Shown: positions 13,980 through 24,245 of the stretch, one piece after another
Layout of the letters: every line of letters begins with the position of its first letter
Position numbering within the stretch: position 1 is the stretch's first letter
From: Salminus brasiliensis
Lineage: Eukaryota > Chordata > Actinopteri > Characiformes > Bryconidae
Direction: 5' to 3'
DNA length: 64,000 bases
Assembly: GCF_030463535.1 (NCBI RefSeq)
Contig: NC_132878.1
Coordinates: forward strand, 31,948,261 to 32,012,260
The notes under the pieces: model-generated
The model's database searches: none
Seen by the model: the letters and a program-made list of their open reading frames with translations, nothing else
What the model was told of the DNA's origin: nothing
Made by a program: the position numbers and the translations under genes

Positions 13980-16900
13980 CGTGATCCTGTTCTGTGCTCA
14001 GGGATGAAGGGGAGTTTCCGGTGGGTATTTTAGGATGCTGAGCCATCGCAGCTGCATCAGCCATATGCAAGAAAAGCTAAAAGAACTTCATCGACCAGGG
14101 AGAGAGCGAGCGAGCACAGGAGCGAACATATGAGGGATGGAGTGGAAAAGAAAAATCGGGCAAAAGGTCAAAAAGTCAAAGCAGATTGTGACTGAAAAAA
14201 AGACGTTACAAAAACGTGAACATTTCATGGCCCACAATATTCATCACTACAGTCTGAATTTATGCTGGCGCGGACTGAAGACACCAGCATCACACCTGTT
14301 CCACCGATAGGCAATGAAGAACTACGGCTACGATTACATTACAAGCCTTATTAATTAACTCAAGATTTTTTGCTCAGATCGGATTTGGCCATCTTGACAG
14401 TTCACATTCATAAATGCAAGTGGCCTGTATGTCCCTTACGTGTATGAATGTGTCCCTGAAACGGCAAGCATGCACACACCGATGTGCCACGTGGCTGGTG
14501 CTGGCTGAGGATGGCAGCACCAAGCGCATGTGTGAATGCATTAAATCCAATCTGACCGTTAACGTTCATGTCCACTGCCTATAGGATTCGGATCCGATCT
14601 AGGACTGTATATGAAAGCAACAGATTGAAAAGACTGGATTTTGATCAGATAAGCCACTTTAGTCTAGAAATGTGTGAATGTAGCCTATGACTACAATGCC
14701 TAAAACAAAATCGGCGCCAGCAAAAATAAACTTTGATTAATAACAGAATGCCATGGTAGGCAGGCACCCAATCAGCTACCGGTTACTTAAAGGTGGGCAA
14801 TGTGATGACATTTTATCACTATCGTTTTACACTGTTTAACTGAACATAGGACAGCAGATTGACTGTATTAAGAGCTACTGCATTTTGTGGGTCAAAATAT
14901 GACAAATTGCACAACATTACGGTTTATGTAGTGTGATGTATAACTTTCAGCATATTGCCTATCCCCACTTGTCTCAAATACAGTGCCATCACTGCATGAA
15001 CCGTGCTGGTCTCGGGGGATGAACCAATAGCATTTTTTTTCCTACTGATACCTGAATCCACAAGCCAATAAATATATACCAGCTCAAAAAAACAAAACAA
15101 AACAAAAAAAAAAACTCAACTGGACATTTGCTCAAAATAATATTTACATTATTAGAATTACTATTCTATTATTATATATCATACTACTTTTATTTGTTAT
15201 TTAAGTAAACGTCATCAGATTATTAAGCAGATGCACTTATTCAAAGTGATTTATAAGTGGTAGCTATGTTTTTTTTTTTAGCACCGCAGCCTGTGTGGAG
15301 CGATGGTGCTGTACACTATGCTAATGAAAAAATAAACCTAGTGTGAAGATTTATTTTTGTCTCCGTCTTTGAATTCTCCTTCTGAAACGCGGCAGAGGAT
15401 GGTCATTAAACATGGCCACTGCGAGACAAAAGACATAGGACAGAAACAGACTAATAAACTCATAACTAATAACTATATAATAAACTTCATATCTGTGATC
15501 CTTGCAGTTGCTTAGAGTTTCAGAATAACGTGGCGGTGATGCTGAATAAAGTTGCACAGCACCGAAAACACTGCAGGCATAGTAGGGTAAAGCATCGTTC
15601 CAAAATGACTGACGAGATCCATGATGAACTGAAAGGTGTACACGTCTTTATTGATCACAATACCAATCTATCACCATCTCACTCATTCCTAGATCAATAC
15701 AAAAACCCAGCATCGTTTCCCGTCAGAGCCAATGACATCACTGCACAAACCACATGCATCACCCGGGCAACCCCTAAACCTGCCTGAGGGTGCAGAACAG
15801 CTGCTGGAAATACCAACACACTGGCTGTGACTGAAACCGATCACTGCTGTCATTTCAGGACATTGTTCTAGTTTGTAGTAAACAACACGGATCCCTACAA
15901 CAGTTTAACCCGCACCAAAATATGTTGCGAGATTCCTGTTGCTAAGCAACGGCAATCGAATATAGACCTACCGCTAAGAGCAGCTGGTTCTGAAACTTAC
16001 CAAACACAGCACTGCTACTCATCATATAGTCACAACAATTAACAGCAATAACTTTGTAATTCTTGGTCCATGGCCTCGGGACGTGCAATATCGAAGCGAC
16101 CAATTTTTGGAGATTTATATTATTGAGAATAGAAAATTCAGGTGACGGAGTTACCGTCAGAGCTACACAAGTCGATAAAGTCGATAATCCATGCAACATG
16201 TGCTCTAATAGTTGTGTTATGTTTTGCTACCGCTGTGCTGGAGAAGACGCTAGAAATTCTTAGAAATACCCCCAAATTATTTACGTTCAGTACTACTCTA
16301 CTTTTCCTACAGCATAAACATTTATTTTTACATATTAAACTGGCAATAAACAAACACGTACAAACCCATTAAGAGTATGGTGTCAGCACCCAGTATCGTA
16401 TCCATGTTGCTGCAGATAGCCAGGCCCTGCTACTGTAAAAAATTCAGAGACAGCTACTGGGAATTCATTTAGTTAAATGACTTCACTGACTATGCAAATA
16501 CAAATATCAAAAATCTCCTTCTGACGTCCCACATCTATTACAAATAAAGCCAGCCTAAAAACACAGCCTACGATCCCTAATAGAGCTCTACAGCCTTTAT
16601 AACAGCTTGGACCCCGATGACTGCCTCTTGAAATGTAATCAGTGATTCATTGTAAAACAATGTATTTGACAAAAAAAAAATATTTAGAATAAACTAAATA
16701 TTAGCTGGATGTCTTGATGTACAAGACATTTTTTTTTAACCACCATTAGAAATCTGGTAGCTATACTAGTTAATAGTTGTGGTATACCAACCATGTCGTG
16801 AACGTGGTTGGTATACCACAACTATTAACTAGTATGGCTACCAGTATAGGCACCAGAAACTTAACGTGGCAAAAAAAAAAAAAAAAAGTCTTGGAGAAGC

Positions 16901-19900
16901 CTTACTCTGGTAACACAGAGTATACAGAGACTCATTTTTGCATATTTTCACTTTAGAAATACACCTCACCACTGATCATACACCTTATGATCGCCATTAT
17001 GGTTCTGGATCTATTGAACAGCAAGATTAGGAAAGCTGACGGAGGTCGTTATTAAGCAGTACTGAAAGTCAGTCAGGCAAATGTAAAATCACATAAATTC
17101 AATTTTAATGTACAGGCATTAAACCAATGTAGTGCAATTAGATACAGCTATGCTATATGGTGTATTGTGAAAAACGTACCATTGAATAATTTCTTGTGGT
17201 CATCCATTTCACCCTTCCCTATGCGAAGCCACAAGTTTTGAAATGAGAATTTCACAAACAGCAGCACCAAGGAGCGAAGTCTATCTGAAAACCTACAGGA
17301 CACTACTGCCTTGGCTGATCAACCATTGTTTTCACAATGTCAGACATTCTGTAACCCACAAACCGGGTTATCATAGGCCTGGTCCCAAATCTAAATTCTG
17401 TAGCTTCAATGCCATCTTGGCTGCTTTAAGATACTGTGAAGTTTTCCCCAACATCAGTTTCATCATTTGCTACAAACAAATGCATTTGTAGGCGGAGCAC
17501 GAATGGGTCAATAGCTCGGTGTCACTAAAATCCATATAAGCAGCTTTGTCCTTGAAAGACACCCAACTTGTGACCTTTTCAGTCGCACAGCTCCACTTCT
17601 CACAACGTAGGTGGTTCGACTACAACACGCCATACACACTATTACAGGCTTTACACACTAAACTCTGTCTCTGTGAAAACAGTACCAGCCTGAAAGCACA
17701 ACACACCTCTCTCCAAACACCCTCACACACATGCCAACTCTAAATCCATGAAAACAAAGTCAAGCGTGAAAACACGGCCCAGACATCTCAAGCAAACACA
17801 CCGACATACTGACGAGATCCCAGGACAATTTTGCTTCATCAAGTGTTCTTCGGAAAACATACTGGAGAACAGTAATTAAAGGCAGGAGGACACTGGAACA
17901 GTTATTAATGTCCGTCAGTCTCTAATCGGATTCTCCTGGCGTGGATGCACTTTAACAAAATGGAAATTTCCGAGATTTTAGGTGATTTGGTGTGAAATAC
18001 TCTGATCTAGAGGAAGTTATCAAGTCAGAATTGTCTGAAGACGTCTGAACACCTTCACCAAAACTGGTACAAATGCATTACCGGAAGCCTGCCACCATTA
18101 TCAACATAACTGAAGACGACTTGTGTAGGTCGGGAGAAGTGGTTGGTTTGGACAGTAAATAAAAAAATGGGTATATCTGTGTTATAACAACGTAATAATG
18201 GTGACCCCTGTAGCTTCAATGGCATTTCAGTCATTTCGCTTTAAGATACTGTGAAGTTTTCCCAACATCAGTTTCATCAGTTTCCATCAACACCACTGTA
18301 AAGAACTCTGAATCTGAGAGATTCTCTACAACAAACCATTTCACACCAAACTCTGAGTGACCAAAAGAGAATGATTGGATTTTCTCTTTTTGACATCAGA
18401 TACATACAGTTCAGGTCTATGTCTAAGTGATTTTAATGCATTTCTGTCTAGTTGGGGGCAAAAAAACATACAAAGATGAATTTACTACGACACATTGTTC
18501 CTCTGTTTAAGTGATAAACATCCTAATGGTCACCTTCCTCATGATCATTCCAAGTTTGATCAATAAATGACATCAAATTAATGAACATCAGGTTTCTCTG
18601 TGTTAAAGGATGCCAAGAACACCTGAACGTTAACAGCAGTGCGTGTAATTCGCAAGGGGCTTCAGACTGCTTTTAAAAGAGTAGTTCAAAACAAACCTTC
18701 TCCTCTCTGTGTATCAGAACACTACCACAGGGCAAAACGTCAGGTTTGTAAGACTAGCATAGAGGAAGAACAAGTCTGTTAACTTAAGCTCTGGTTTCAG
18801 ATGCCAATGCATATCTGGAAAAGAAAAAAAAAATTATACCGAATGTCATCAATACTACTCGGCTCTTCTTCCAGCCAGTCTTGGCAACTTTTCTCACACT
18901 TGGAGGGGGGAAAGTGAGAAAATATTGAACATTATTAAAAAGTGCACAGCGTGACGTCACTGATGCACAGCACCACTTTTCCTCCTGTGGCCAACTACCA
19001 CCTAACCTTAAGATCTAATGCATCTAAAAACAAAAACAAGGGCTGAGCAATTTGATGATTTTTTTTTTCCGTATTGTGATACATTTTGCTGTTCTGACAC
19101 ACAATATGCTTCTCTAAGTGGATCGAGGACATTGTAAGTGCTTAACAAACATGGATTTACTGCAGATTTCACTACAAAGTGTAATTTGACAAGGTTTAAT
19201 TAGATGTTGTGCAGCAGATGTTGAACAGGAATCCCTGTATTCGGATGTTGTGACAGTGACAGTCTTTAAATATCATGATCTAGTATTTTACCATATCGCC
19301 CAGCCAGTCTGATGTCTACATTTGAACACCCCTATTAAGTTAACACAAGCTATCTAGATACTGAAATACCAGGGGCAGAGCTGGGGACCAGTGTTCTAGG
19401 CTTTCAGGGCAAGGATCCTAAACACTCCTTTGACAGGGCCTGTGTTCACTTAGACAAGACCAGACAGCTGGATAGCAATTAGCAACCCAGTGGTGCTCCT
19501 CCACTCGCCATGTACAATCATATAGCCAGCTAGTGTGATGTTTCGGCTGCCGGTATACTCTGCAGAAGGACTTGTGAGGAGTGAGGACGAGCTGAAGCCA
19601 TTGTGTTTACACTACCAGCTACAGTGTGCAGCACAGGGAGAACTCGCTCCCTGGGATTAGCTAGCTAGCTATCTCTACCACTATTCAGTTAGGGTGGCTA
19701 GTGCTAGCTACCAACTTCTCACAGTCCTGGCTCGATACTCAGCTTTCCACGCAGATTTTTCCCACGCAGTTCTGAACGTGTAGCCAACATTTCTGATCGA
19801 CTTCACTGAAAAATAAAAAGCACAACAGCGACCGAGGGAGAAGGCTCGCTAGTGAGAAGCTAGCGGTGATCGCGCTAGCTAGCTAGCCTAGCCTAGCCAG

Positions 19901-20251
19901 ATAGCTAGCGGGCTAGCTCAGCCTGCAAACTTGCAGAAACCGGGCCTCGATGAATTCGCTTATTTTTCCACGCCCGATAAGGCTGGCCAGTCAGCCACAC
20001 GGCTCCTAAGCTAGGACCGGGTTCTGCCACGGAAGGAAGGTAGCTAGCTAGCTACACCTGTGTGGGGAGGAAGGAGAAGGCTGAGGGTGAGGCTGAGGGG
20101 AGATTTCAGGGTGGTTCTCCTCACCTATGGTGGAGATGAAGGTGGTGTTGAAGGCGTCGTCTGAGAAGCGGAACAGCACGCAGGTCTTGCCCACACCGGA
20201 GTCTCCGATCAGGAGAAGCTTAAAGAGCAGGTCGTACGTCTTCTTCGCCAT
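2583..20251 (-). CDS. rab10: Rab10 small GTPase, whole gene (six coding exons)
   Basis: The spliced product is 201 aa and I identify it as Rab10, a prenylated GTPase of exocytic, endosomal-recycling and basolateral traffic. Coding exons on the minus strand are 20251-20125, 6025-5965, 5715-5577, 4385-4296, 3954-3853 and 2669-2583; all introns are GT/AG and the total is exactly 606 nt. Visible motifs are the P-loop GDSGVGKT (residues 16-23), switch I Thr41, WDTAGQ (63-68), NKCD (122-125) and ETSAK (150-154). Thr73, the site LRRK2 phosphorylates in mammalian Rab10, is present. The N-terminus [14 protein letters not shown] is the usual Rab10 start, and the ATG has A at -3 and G at +4. The tail ends KTKCCS, one Ser beyond the double cysteine; as I recall it, human RAB10 ends at CC with 200 aa. 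The divergent neighbour kif3c matches mammalian synteny. Rab8 and Rab13 are the next alternatives, but the fit is much closer to Rab10. Confidence 0.96.
2670..3852 (-). other. rab10 intron 5
   Basis: 1.18 kb of intron. An ATT trinucleotide run lies near 3230-3246. I see no coding or RNA gene. Confidence 0.6.
3853..3954 (-). CDS. rab10: rab10 exon 5
   Basis: The exon encodes 34 residues (140-173) from [15 protein letters not shown] to AEDILRK, including the G5 motif ETSAK that contacts the guanine base. The acceptor is GTGTTCAG and the donor GTATGAG. The exon is codon-aligned at both ends, as is exon 4. Confidence 0.96.
4249..4289. repeat. (AC)n microsatellite in rab10 intron 4
   Basis: About 20 perfect AC units end roughly 6 bp from the exon 4 donor. 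Confidence 0.9.
4296..4385 (-). CDS. rab10: rab10 exon 4
   Basis: The exon encodes 30 residues (110-139) from [20 protein letters not shown] to GEQ, including the guanine-specificity motif NKCD. The acceptor is CTGCAG and the donor GTGAGTT. An (AC)n microsatellite of about 40 bp begins only about 6 bp inside the downstream intron. Confidence 0.96.
4386..5576 (-). other. rab10 intron 3
   Basis: 1.2 kb of intron without coding content. Around 4555-4750 there are recurrent GGTTC/GAACC phrases of the kind also seen at 60380-60560 and 62118-62180, suggesting a short dispersed element. A poly-T run lies at 5390-5410. Confidence 0.5.
5577..5715 (-). CDS. rab10: rab10 exon 3
   Basis: The exon encodes residues 63-109, starting with [19 protein letters not shown] (switch II, including Thr73) and ending NIDE. 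The acceptor is GTTTAG and the donor GTAAGT. The (AAAC)n run beside the acceptor reads as a T-rich polypyrimidine tract on the coding strand. Confidence 0.96.
5965..6025 (-). CDS. rab10: rab10 exon 2
   Basis: This 61-nt exon is too short to stand out as an open frame. It encodes [20 protein letters not shown] and the first two bases of Trp63. It lies between a CTCTCTAG acceptor and a GTAAGTACGG donor on the minus strand. The phase joins exactly to exon 1 (one base carried in) and exon 3 (two bases carried out). Confidence 0.95.
6600..6870. repeat. dispersed repeat (ACTAGAGGATGACCAACACAA type)
   Basis: The phrase GGATGACCAACACAAACTG and its surroundings are related to a second stretch at 41540-41830 in kif3c intron 3. 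From memory this resembles an abundant dispersed fish repeat, but no ends or target duplication could be defined. Confidence 0.45.
8500..8730 (+). repeat. partial MITE copy, family of 40470-40850
   Basis: It shares phrases such as ATTTGATTGCATT(A/T)AGC, GAGCATTAGTGA and TATTGGATGGAGC with the fuller copy at 40470-40850. Both terminal inverted repeats are missing or too decayed to place. Confidence 0.6.
14793..15005. repeat. possible GGGCAAT/GCCCA-TIR element copy
   Basis: It begins with GGTGGGCAATGTGATGACA and ends near TATTGCCTATCCCC, an imperfect inverted pair like those at 19040-19307 and 52826-53150. The interior shares CACTATCG- and ACATTG-like phrases but is heavily diverged. Confidence 0.4.
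16754..16844. repeat. near-perfect 42-bp palindrome with 7-nt spacer
   Basis: The left arm 16754-16795 and right arm 16803-16844 are inverted copies with only two differences, separated by TCGTGAA. In RNA copied from the plus strand both differences become G-U wobbles, so the whole 42-bp stem could pair. On the rab10 (minus) transcript they become A-C mismatches. It may be a palindromic MITE or a hairpin RNA source. Confidence 0.9.
17399..18290. repeat. duplicated ~80-bp segment (17399-17475 and 18210-18290)
   Basis: Both segments share GTAGCTTCAATG(C/G)CAT, GCTTTAAGATACTGTGAAG and CAACATCAGTTTCATCA in the same order and orientation, about 810 bp apart. They may be two copies of one dispersed element or a local duplication. 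Confidence 0.65.
19040..19307. repeat. possible GGGC-TIR nonautonomous DNA element
   Basis: The left end reads GGGCTGAGCAATTTGATGA and the right end ATTTACCATATCGCCCAGCC, an imperfect inverted pair. The interior mentions ACATTGTAAGTGCTTAACA and has no coding capacity. Related ends occur at 37031-37912 and 52826-53150. Confidence 0.45.
20125..20251 (-). CDS. rab10: rab10 exon 1 (coding part)
   Basis: This exon encodes residues 1-42 plus one base of Gly43, including the P-loop GDSGVGKT and switch I up to STIG. It ends at a GTGAGG donor read on the minus strand (20124-20119). The leader just upstream contains a run of A residues and the string AATAAATC directly before the ATG. Several short CTAGC-rich palindromic patches lie around this exon. 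Confidence 0.96.
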
Positions 20252-20950
20252 GATTTATTGATTTTTTTTTTTTCGTTTTAAAAAAAGCAAAAGTTGCGTT
20301 AACACTACCAGAAAATGACGGCGGGTAAAAGCTAGCTAAGTTTCTGCGGGTAAATCTGTGCGCTTTCCAGGCTAGCTCGCAGAGCTAAGCTAAGCTACTC
20401 TGGTTATCTGGAGCACAGCTAAAACGCTAACGACGAGGACTCGGGCCCTTTGTCCGACTCTCCCCAGCAGGCTGCCTAACGGCTCGGATCTCCGTCCTCA
20501 CTCGGTTCGTTTTCAGGAGGCTGGTAATTCCTCTCCGGAGCAGATTTCCCCCTTCTTGCCCCCCACTCTTTCTTTCTCCCACACAGTCGGGACAAAATGG
20601 CTCCCTCAAAAACCCGACTTTACTCTTTTCTTCCAAACTAAACACCGAGCTGCTTGAAATTCTCAGCACGCCGCGTCATCCCAGCCGTATCTGTGGATTT
20701 GACCATCCGAAAGAGTTGCCCACGACGCTGTTTTGTCGGATCTGCGGCGCCGTTTTCCCCCGTTTTACTTTCCTAGTTGTGAAAGAAGCCGAAATACAGA
20801 CGACCGCCGTCGCCTTCGAATAGAGCCACCAAAGGCGACACCCTAGATATCAGGCCACGCCTCCGTCCCGCCTCTGCTTCAGCGTTCGCTCTTCTGATTG
20901 GTCGAGACGGCCGTCCGTCGACTCCTTCTTCACCCGTGATTGGACATGCG
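20252..20950 (-). promoter_or_regulatory. rab10 5' UTR and GC-rich promoter
   Basis: The DNA upstream of the rab10 ATG is CpG-rich and read on the minus strand. It contains GC boxes (GGCGGG at 20872-20867 and GGCGTGG nearby) and two CCAAT boxes (20901-20897 and 20943-20939). No TATA box is evident, which fits a housekeeping CpG-island promoter. The transcription start cannot be placed precisely. Confidence 0.6.
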
Positions 20951-22226
20951 GTCCACCGTCAAGCGGCATGCGGGCGTTCACCGACGATGCTTGTGTTTGG
21001 AAGGGGGCAAATGTTAATGGGTGCATGTCATTTGCCCCCTTCAGTTACGTGTTCTAAATACAGCTGGGAGAGACTAGGTGGCAGATCATTTCACAGAGGC
21101 AGTGAGGTCTCTCTCCGATGGCCTTCCTTTGGTGTGGAGTTAAGTGTATGTGGCATTTGGCCACTTCTCAGCTGCAGTGGTGTTGCAGCCCCCCTACACT
21201 GCACTGCCTGAGTGTCTCCCTGCATTAGCTAGGCCCACAATCACTAGGAATCAGTGACTGTTTGGAATAGGGGAATAGGGTCGTGGGGTGTGTTACAGAG
21301 CACAGACGTGGAACTGTGCTGTGCAGGTGCACTACAGGCTTGCAGTTGGGAAGCTGACGAATCCAGCTGTTGAGTCAAATCCGGTGATGTAAGAAGTGCT
21401 TTTCGGGTGTGTCCCTTCAATGTTCTGTCCTAAGCCAGAACTTGAAATCTCATCTCAAGGCGCAGATTCACGTTATTACTCTAATTAAAGGGTGTTTGAG
21501 TTGGGTTTATTGATATAGAGAACTTCCTCTTATATTTTTTTTTAACAAAATTAAATGTTTAAACATGTTTAAACGAGTAGTTTAGTGTGAAACACACCTT
21601 TCTGGGGAAATGTATCGTTACTGAGTCTGAAATATTCACAGTGGTGCCTCTAAAAGCCTCATTTTACCATAGGTTGTGGCCCAGTTTATATATATATAGT
21701 ACATTCTTGGTGGAGGGAGACATGCAGGGCGTTCTAAGTCAAAAATAAAACCTTTTTTTTTTATTATTAGATTTGCCAAAAATTTTATCGTCATCTACAT
21801 TTCATATAAAAATCAGAAGACCCAAACATTCACTGATGAGTTTGGATAGCAAAAGGCTGTATTTGTGTTGTAATCATGGTGACACTAAAGAGATCTGAGG
21901 AAACGAGATTTTAACCACTGAACTATACAGAAGTGTGGGAAAAATAAGGGAAATTCCCCTTTAAACACAACACTAGAGTTCATATAACCTACTGATGTAT
22001 AACAGCAAAACTAAAGAAGGAAACTTCAGGCACTAAACATGTCTTGGCTGATTGACCATGGAAAGCTGTGTACATTTGAATGGTACACAGTTTGATTTGG
22101 GGGACGTTACGGCACTGTTTAGTTTGTTGTTAGCTGGAAGTGCTGGTAGACTTGCAGAAGCCTGGGGGGGCGCTGAGTCAGAGCTGGAGGGTGACTGGGC
22201 CTGGCTGTGGTTTAATGAGTGGCTCA

Positions 22227-22262
<36 letters not shown>

Positions 22263-23099
22263 TCAGACAGAGAGAAAGCTCAGTTCACAGTTTGCCTGGG
22301 AATCAGCTTCCGCAAGTGGTCAGTTCAGAGCTGTCAAAGACGCTGGTCATGTGAGTTTTAGCGCACACACAAACACACACACACACACACACACCTGTAT
22401 TCCCCGTAGTAACTCAGTACGATACTATGGTATTTCTGTGTTGCTGTATAATACAATAAGTACTGTTGTGTAGTGCTCTATAAGCTGTGTACTACCCCAT
22501 ATTGAACTATGGTAATGGTCTGGGTTTGCTGTAAGACTGCTGTGGGAATCCTGTAGAAAGTCCTGTAGTGTTACTATCGACCTTCCCCTAGGGATACAAG
22601 ACTTGTGCAGGTATTTCTCTCTGTCTTTCTCTCTCTCTCTCTTAAACTCACACACACAGGCACACACAATAAGGGTGTGGCAGCTGTCCTGTCAGATGAT
22701 CCATTGCCGAATGACTCACTTGCACATCTGGTTCTGTTAAACCCACCGGATGTCACACGCAGCTTCAGTCACAGAGCTGACCATTTAAACAGCCTGTCCA
22801 ACTCAGGGCAGCTTTGTGCTGAGCTTTCCTTTATACAACAGAAAGTTACTGTTCTAAAGCCTGCTTGGCCGAGTCACACTCAGAGGCACTGTAAAAGGCA
22901 CTGTAAAATAAAGCCGACTTAACCATGATACAATTATGTAAATGCCCATGCTGAGTATTGATGGTATATGATGGTAAAAAGTGGCAAACTCAGCAGTCAG
23001 CAGAGCCTTTTAGCAAGAGTTCAGTTAACTTTTGCCTTCAGCCACAGAGGACGAATCATTTTCTTTCTTTTTTTTTTCAGAAACACAAGCACTGGATGA

Positions 23100-23720
23100 A
23101 GCAAGAAAGTACAAGACATACCATGGGATATTTAAAGAACGAAAGGAAGAAAGAAATATGGAGAGAAGAAAAGACAGAAAAACAGGTAGAAGAAATGAAA
23201 ATACAGGAGGAGGAAGAAGGAAGGAAGCGCAACAGAAAATCAAAGAAAAAAATACGGAAAGAAAAACGGAGAGGAGAAAAAAGAACAGGGTAAAAGCAAG
23301 GAAAGAAGTAAGAAAAAAGGGAGGAAAAAAGAACAGTATGACAGAGAGGGAGACAAAAGGTAAAATACAGAAACAATTACAAACGGAGAGAAGAAAAGAA
23401 AAGGTTAAAAGAAAGGAGGAAGGAAAGATGACAAAAAGGAGAAGAAAAAAGGAAAGAAAGACTGAAAGAAGAAGGAAGGAGGAGGAGGAAGGAAGGACGA
23501 CAGAAACAAGGAGAAGAAAAAGAAAGACGGAAAAGAAAGAAATAAATACGGAAAGAAAACGGAGAGAAAAAAAAGAAAAGGCAAAAATGAAGGAAAGAAA
23601 GAAAACAAACAACTGGAAAGGAAGAAAAAGAAGAAAAACGGATGGAAAAGAAAAACATGTAAAAGGAAAATGAAACATTAATGAATTAAAAGAGAAAGAA
23701 GCAAGGTAACAAGAAGGTAA
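23100..23720. repeat. 620-bp polypurine (GAAA/GGAA) tract
   Basis: The plus strand is almost entirely purine for about 620 bp, in irregular GAAAGAAAGGAAG phrases. The long Lys/Arg/Glu-rich plus-strand frame (213 codons) and Phe/Ser-rich minus-strand frame (237 codons) result from this bias and show no domains. Confidence 0.85.
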
Positions 23721-23984
23721 ATTACATCTAAGCAGCAAAGCAAAGCTAAAGAAAACACAGCGTCGGGTTCATGACTTCCCACTAATTGAACTACTAATCA
23801 TAATTAATAAACAAACTCATCCCACCAAGCACTGTCCTTCATTAACAGCAGGCTGTGGTTGCCAGGGAACACCAGTCCCTGATGAATCTGCATAGTTCTT
23901 TGATTTCTTTAAGCTGCTGTGTTGATGCAGATTCAGCTGATGTGTGCAGTGTGTATATCAAGTATTATACAACTCATAATTGCT

Positions 23985-24245
23985 TCATGGCTCCAGTCTT
24001 ACACTTGAATCGAGCGTGGGCTGGAGGGGTATCAAGCCCCCTAGCACTGGGCAGCGTTGAGCAGTGAGTGGAACTGTGTTCTCTGGAATGATGGAGCGCC
24101 ACCCAATACCTGTAAGATAGTTTTGAGTGTCAGAACTAATAGGGGATTTATGTCTGAATGCAATCAAATCCTTACAGCAGTGGTAAAGCGTATATTGGAA
24201 AGCCTATATAGGAGAGTCCCTGTTAATACTCTATACTCTTCTGTC
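23985..24245 (-). repeat. partial MITE copy, family of 40470-40850 (reverse)
   Basis: It carries GGGGTATCAAGCCCCCTAGC, GGAACTGTGTTCTCTGGAAT and GAATGCAATCAAATCCT, the reverse complement of core phrases in the fuller copy. Terminal inverted repeats are not recognisable. Confidence 0.6.

Larger units (their letters stand above)
6026..20124 (-). other. rab10 intron 1 (14.1 kb)
   Basis: This long intron separates exon 1 from exon 2. I see no conserved coding exon on either strand; the scattered open frames lack recognisable domains. It contains short CA and GT microsatellites, several dispersed repeats listed separately, and one long near-perfect palindrome at 16754-16844. Other stretches (for example 9460-14700) show nothing beyond simple sequence. 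Confidence 0.6.

Noticed and set aside
15530..16372. Overlapping 66-85 codon frames in rab10 intron 1
   Set aside because: No recognisable domains, no consistent splice signals, and frames on both strands as expected by chance.
23025..23738. 237-codon minus and 213-codon plus open frames
   Set aside because: Both are low-complexity products of the polypurine tract (Phe/Ser-Leu or Lys/Arg/Glu only), with no domain or splice context.
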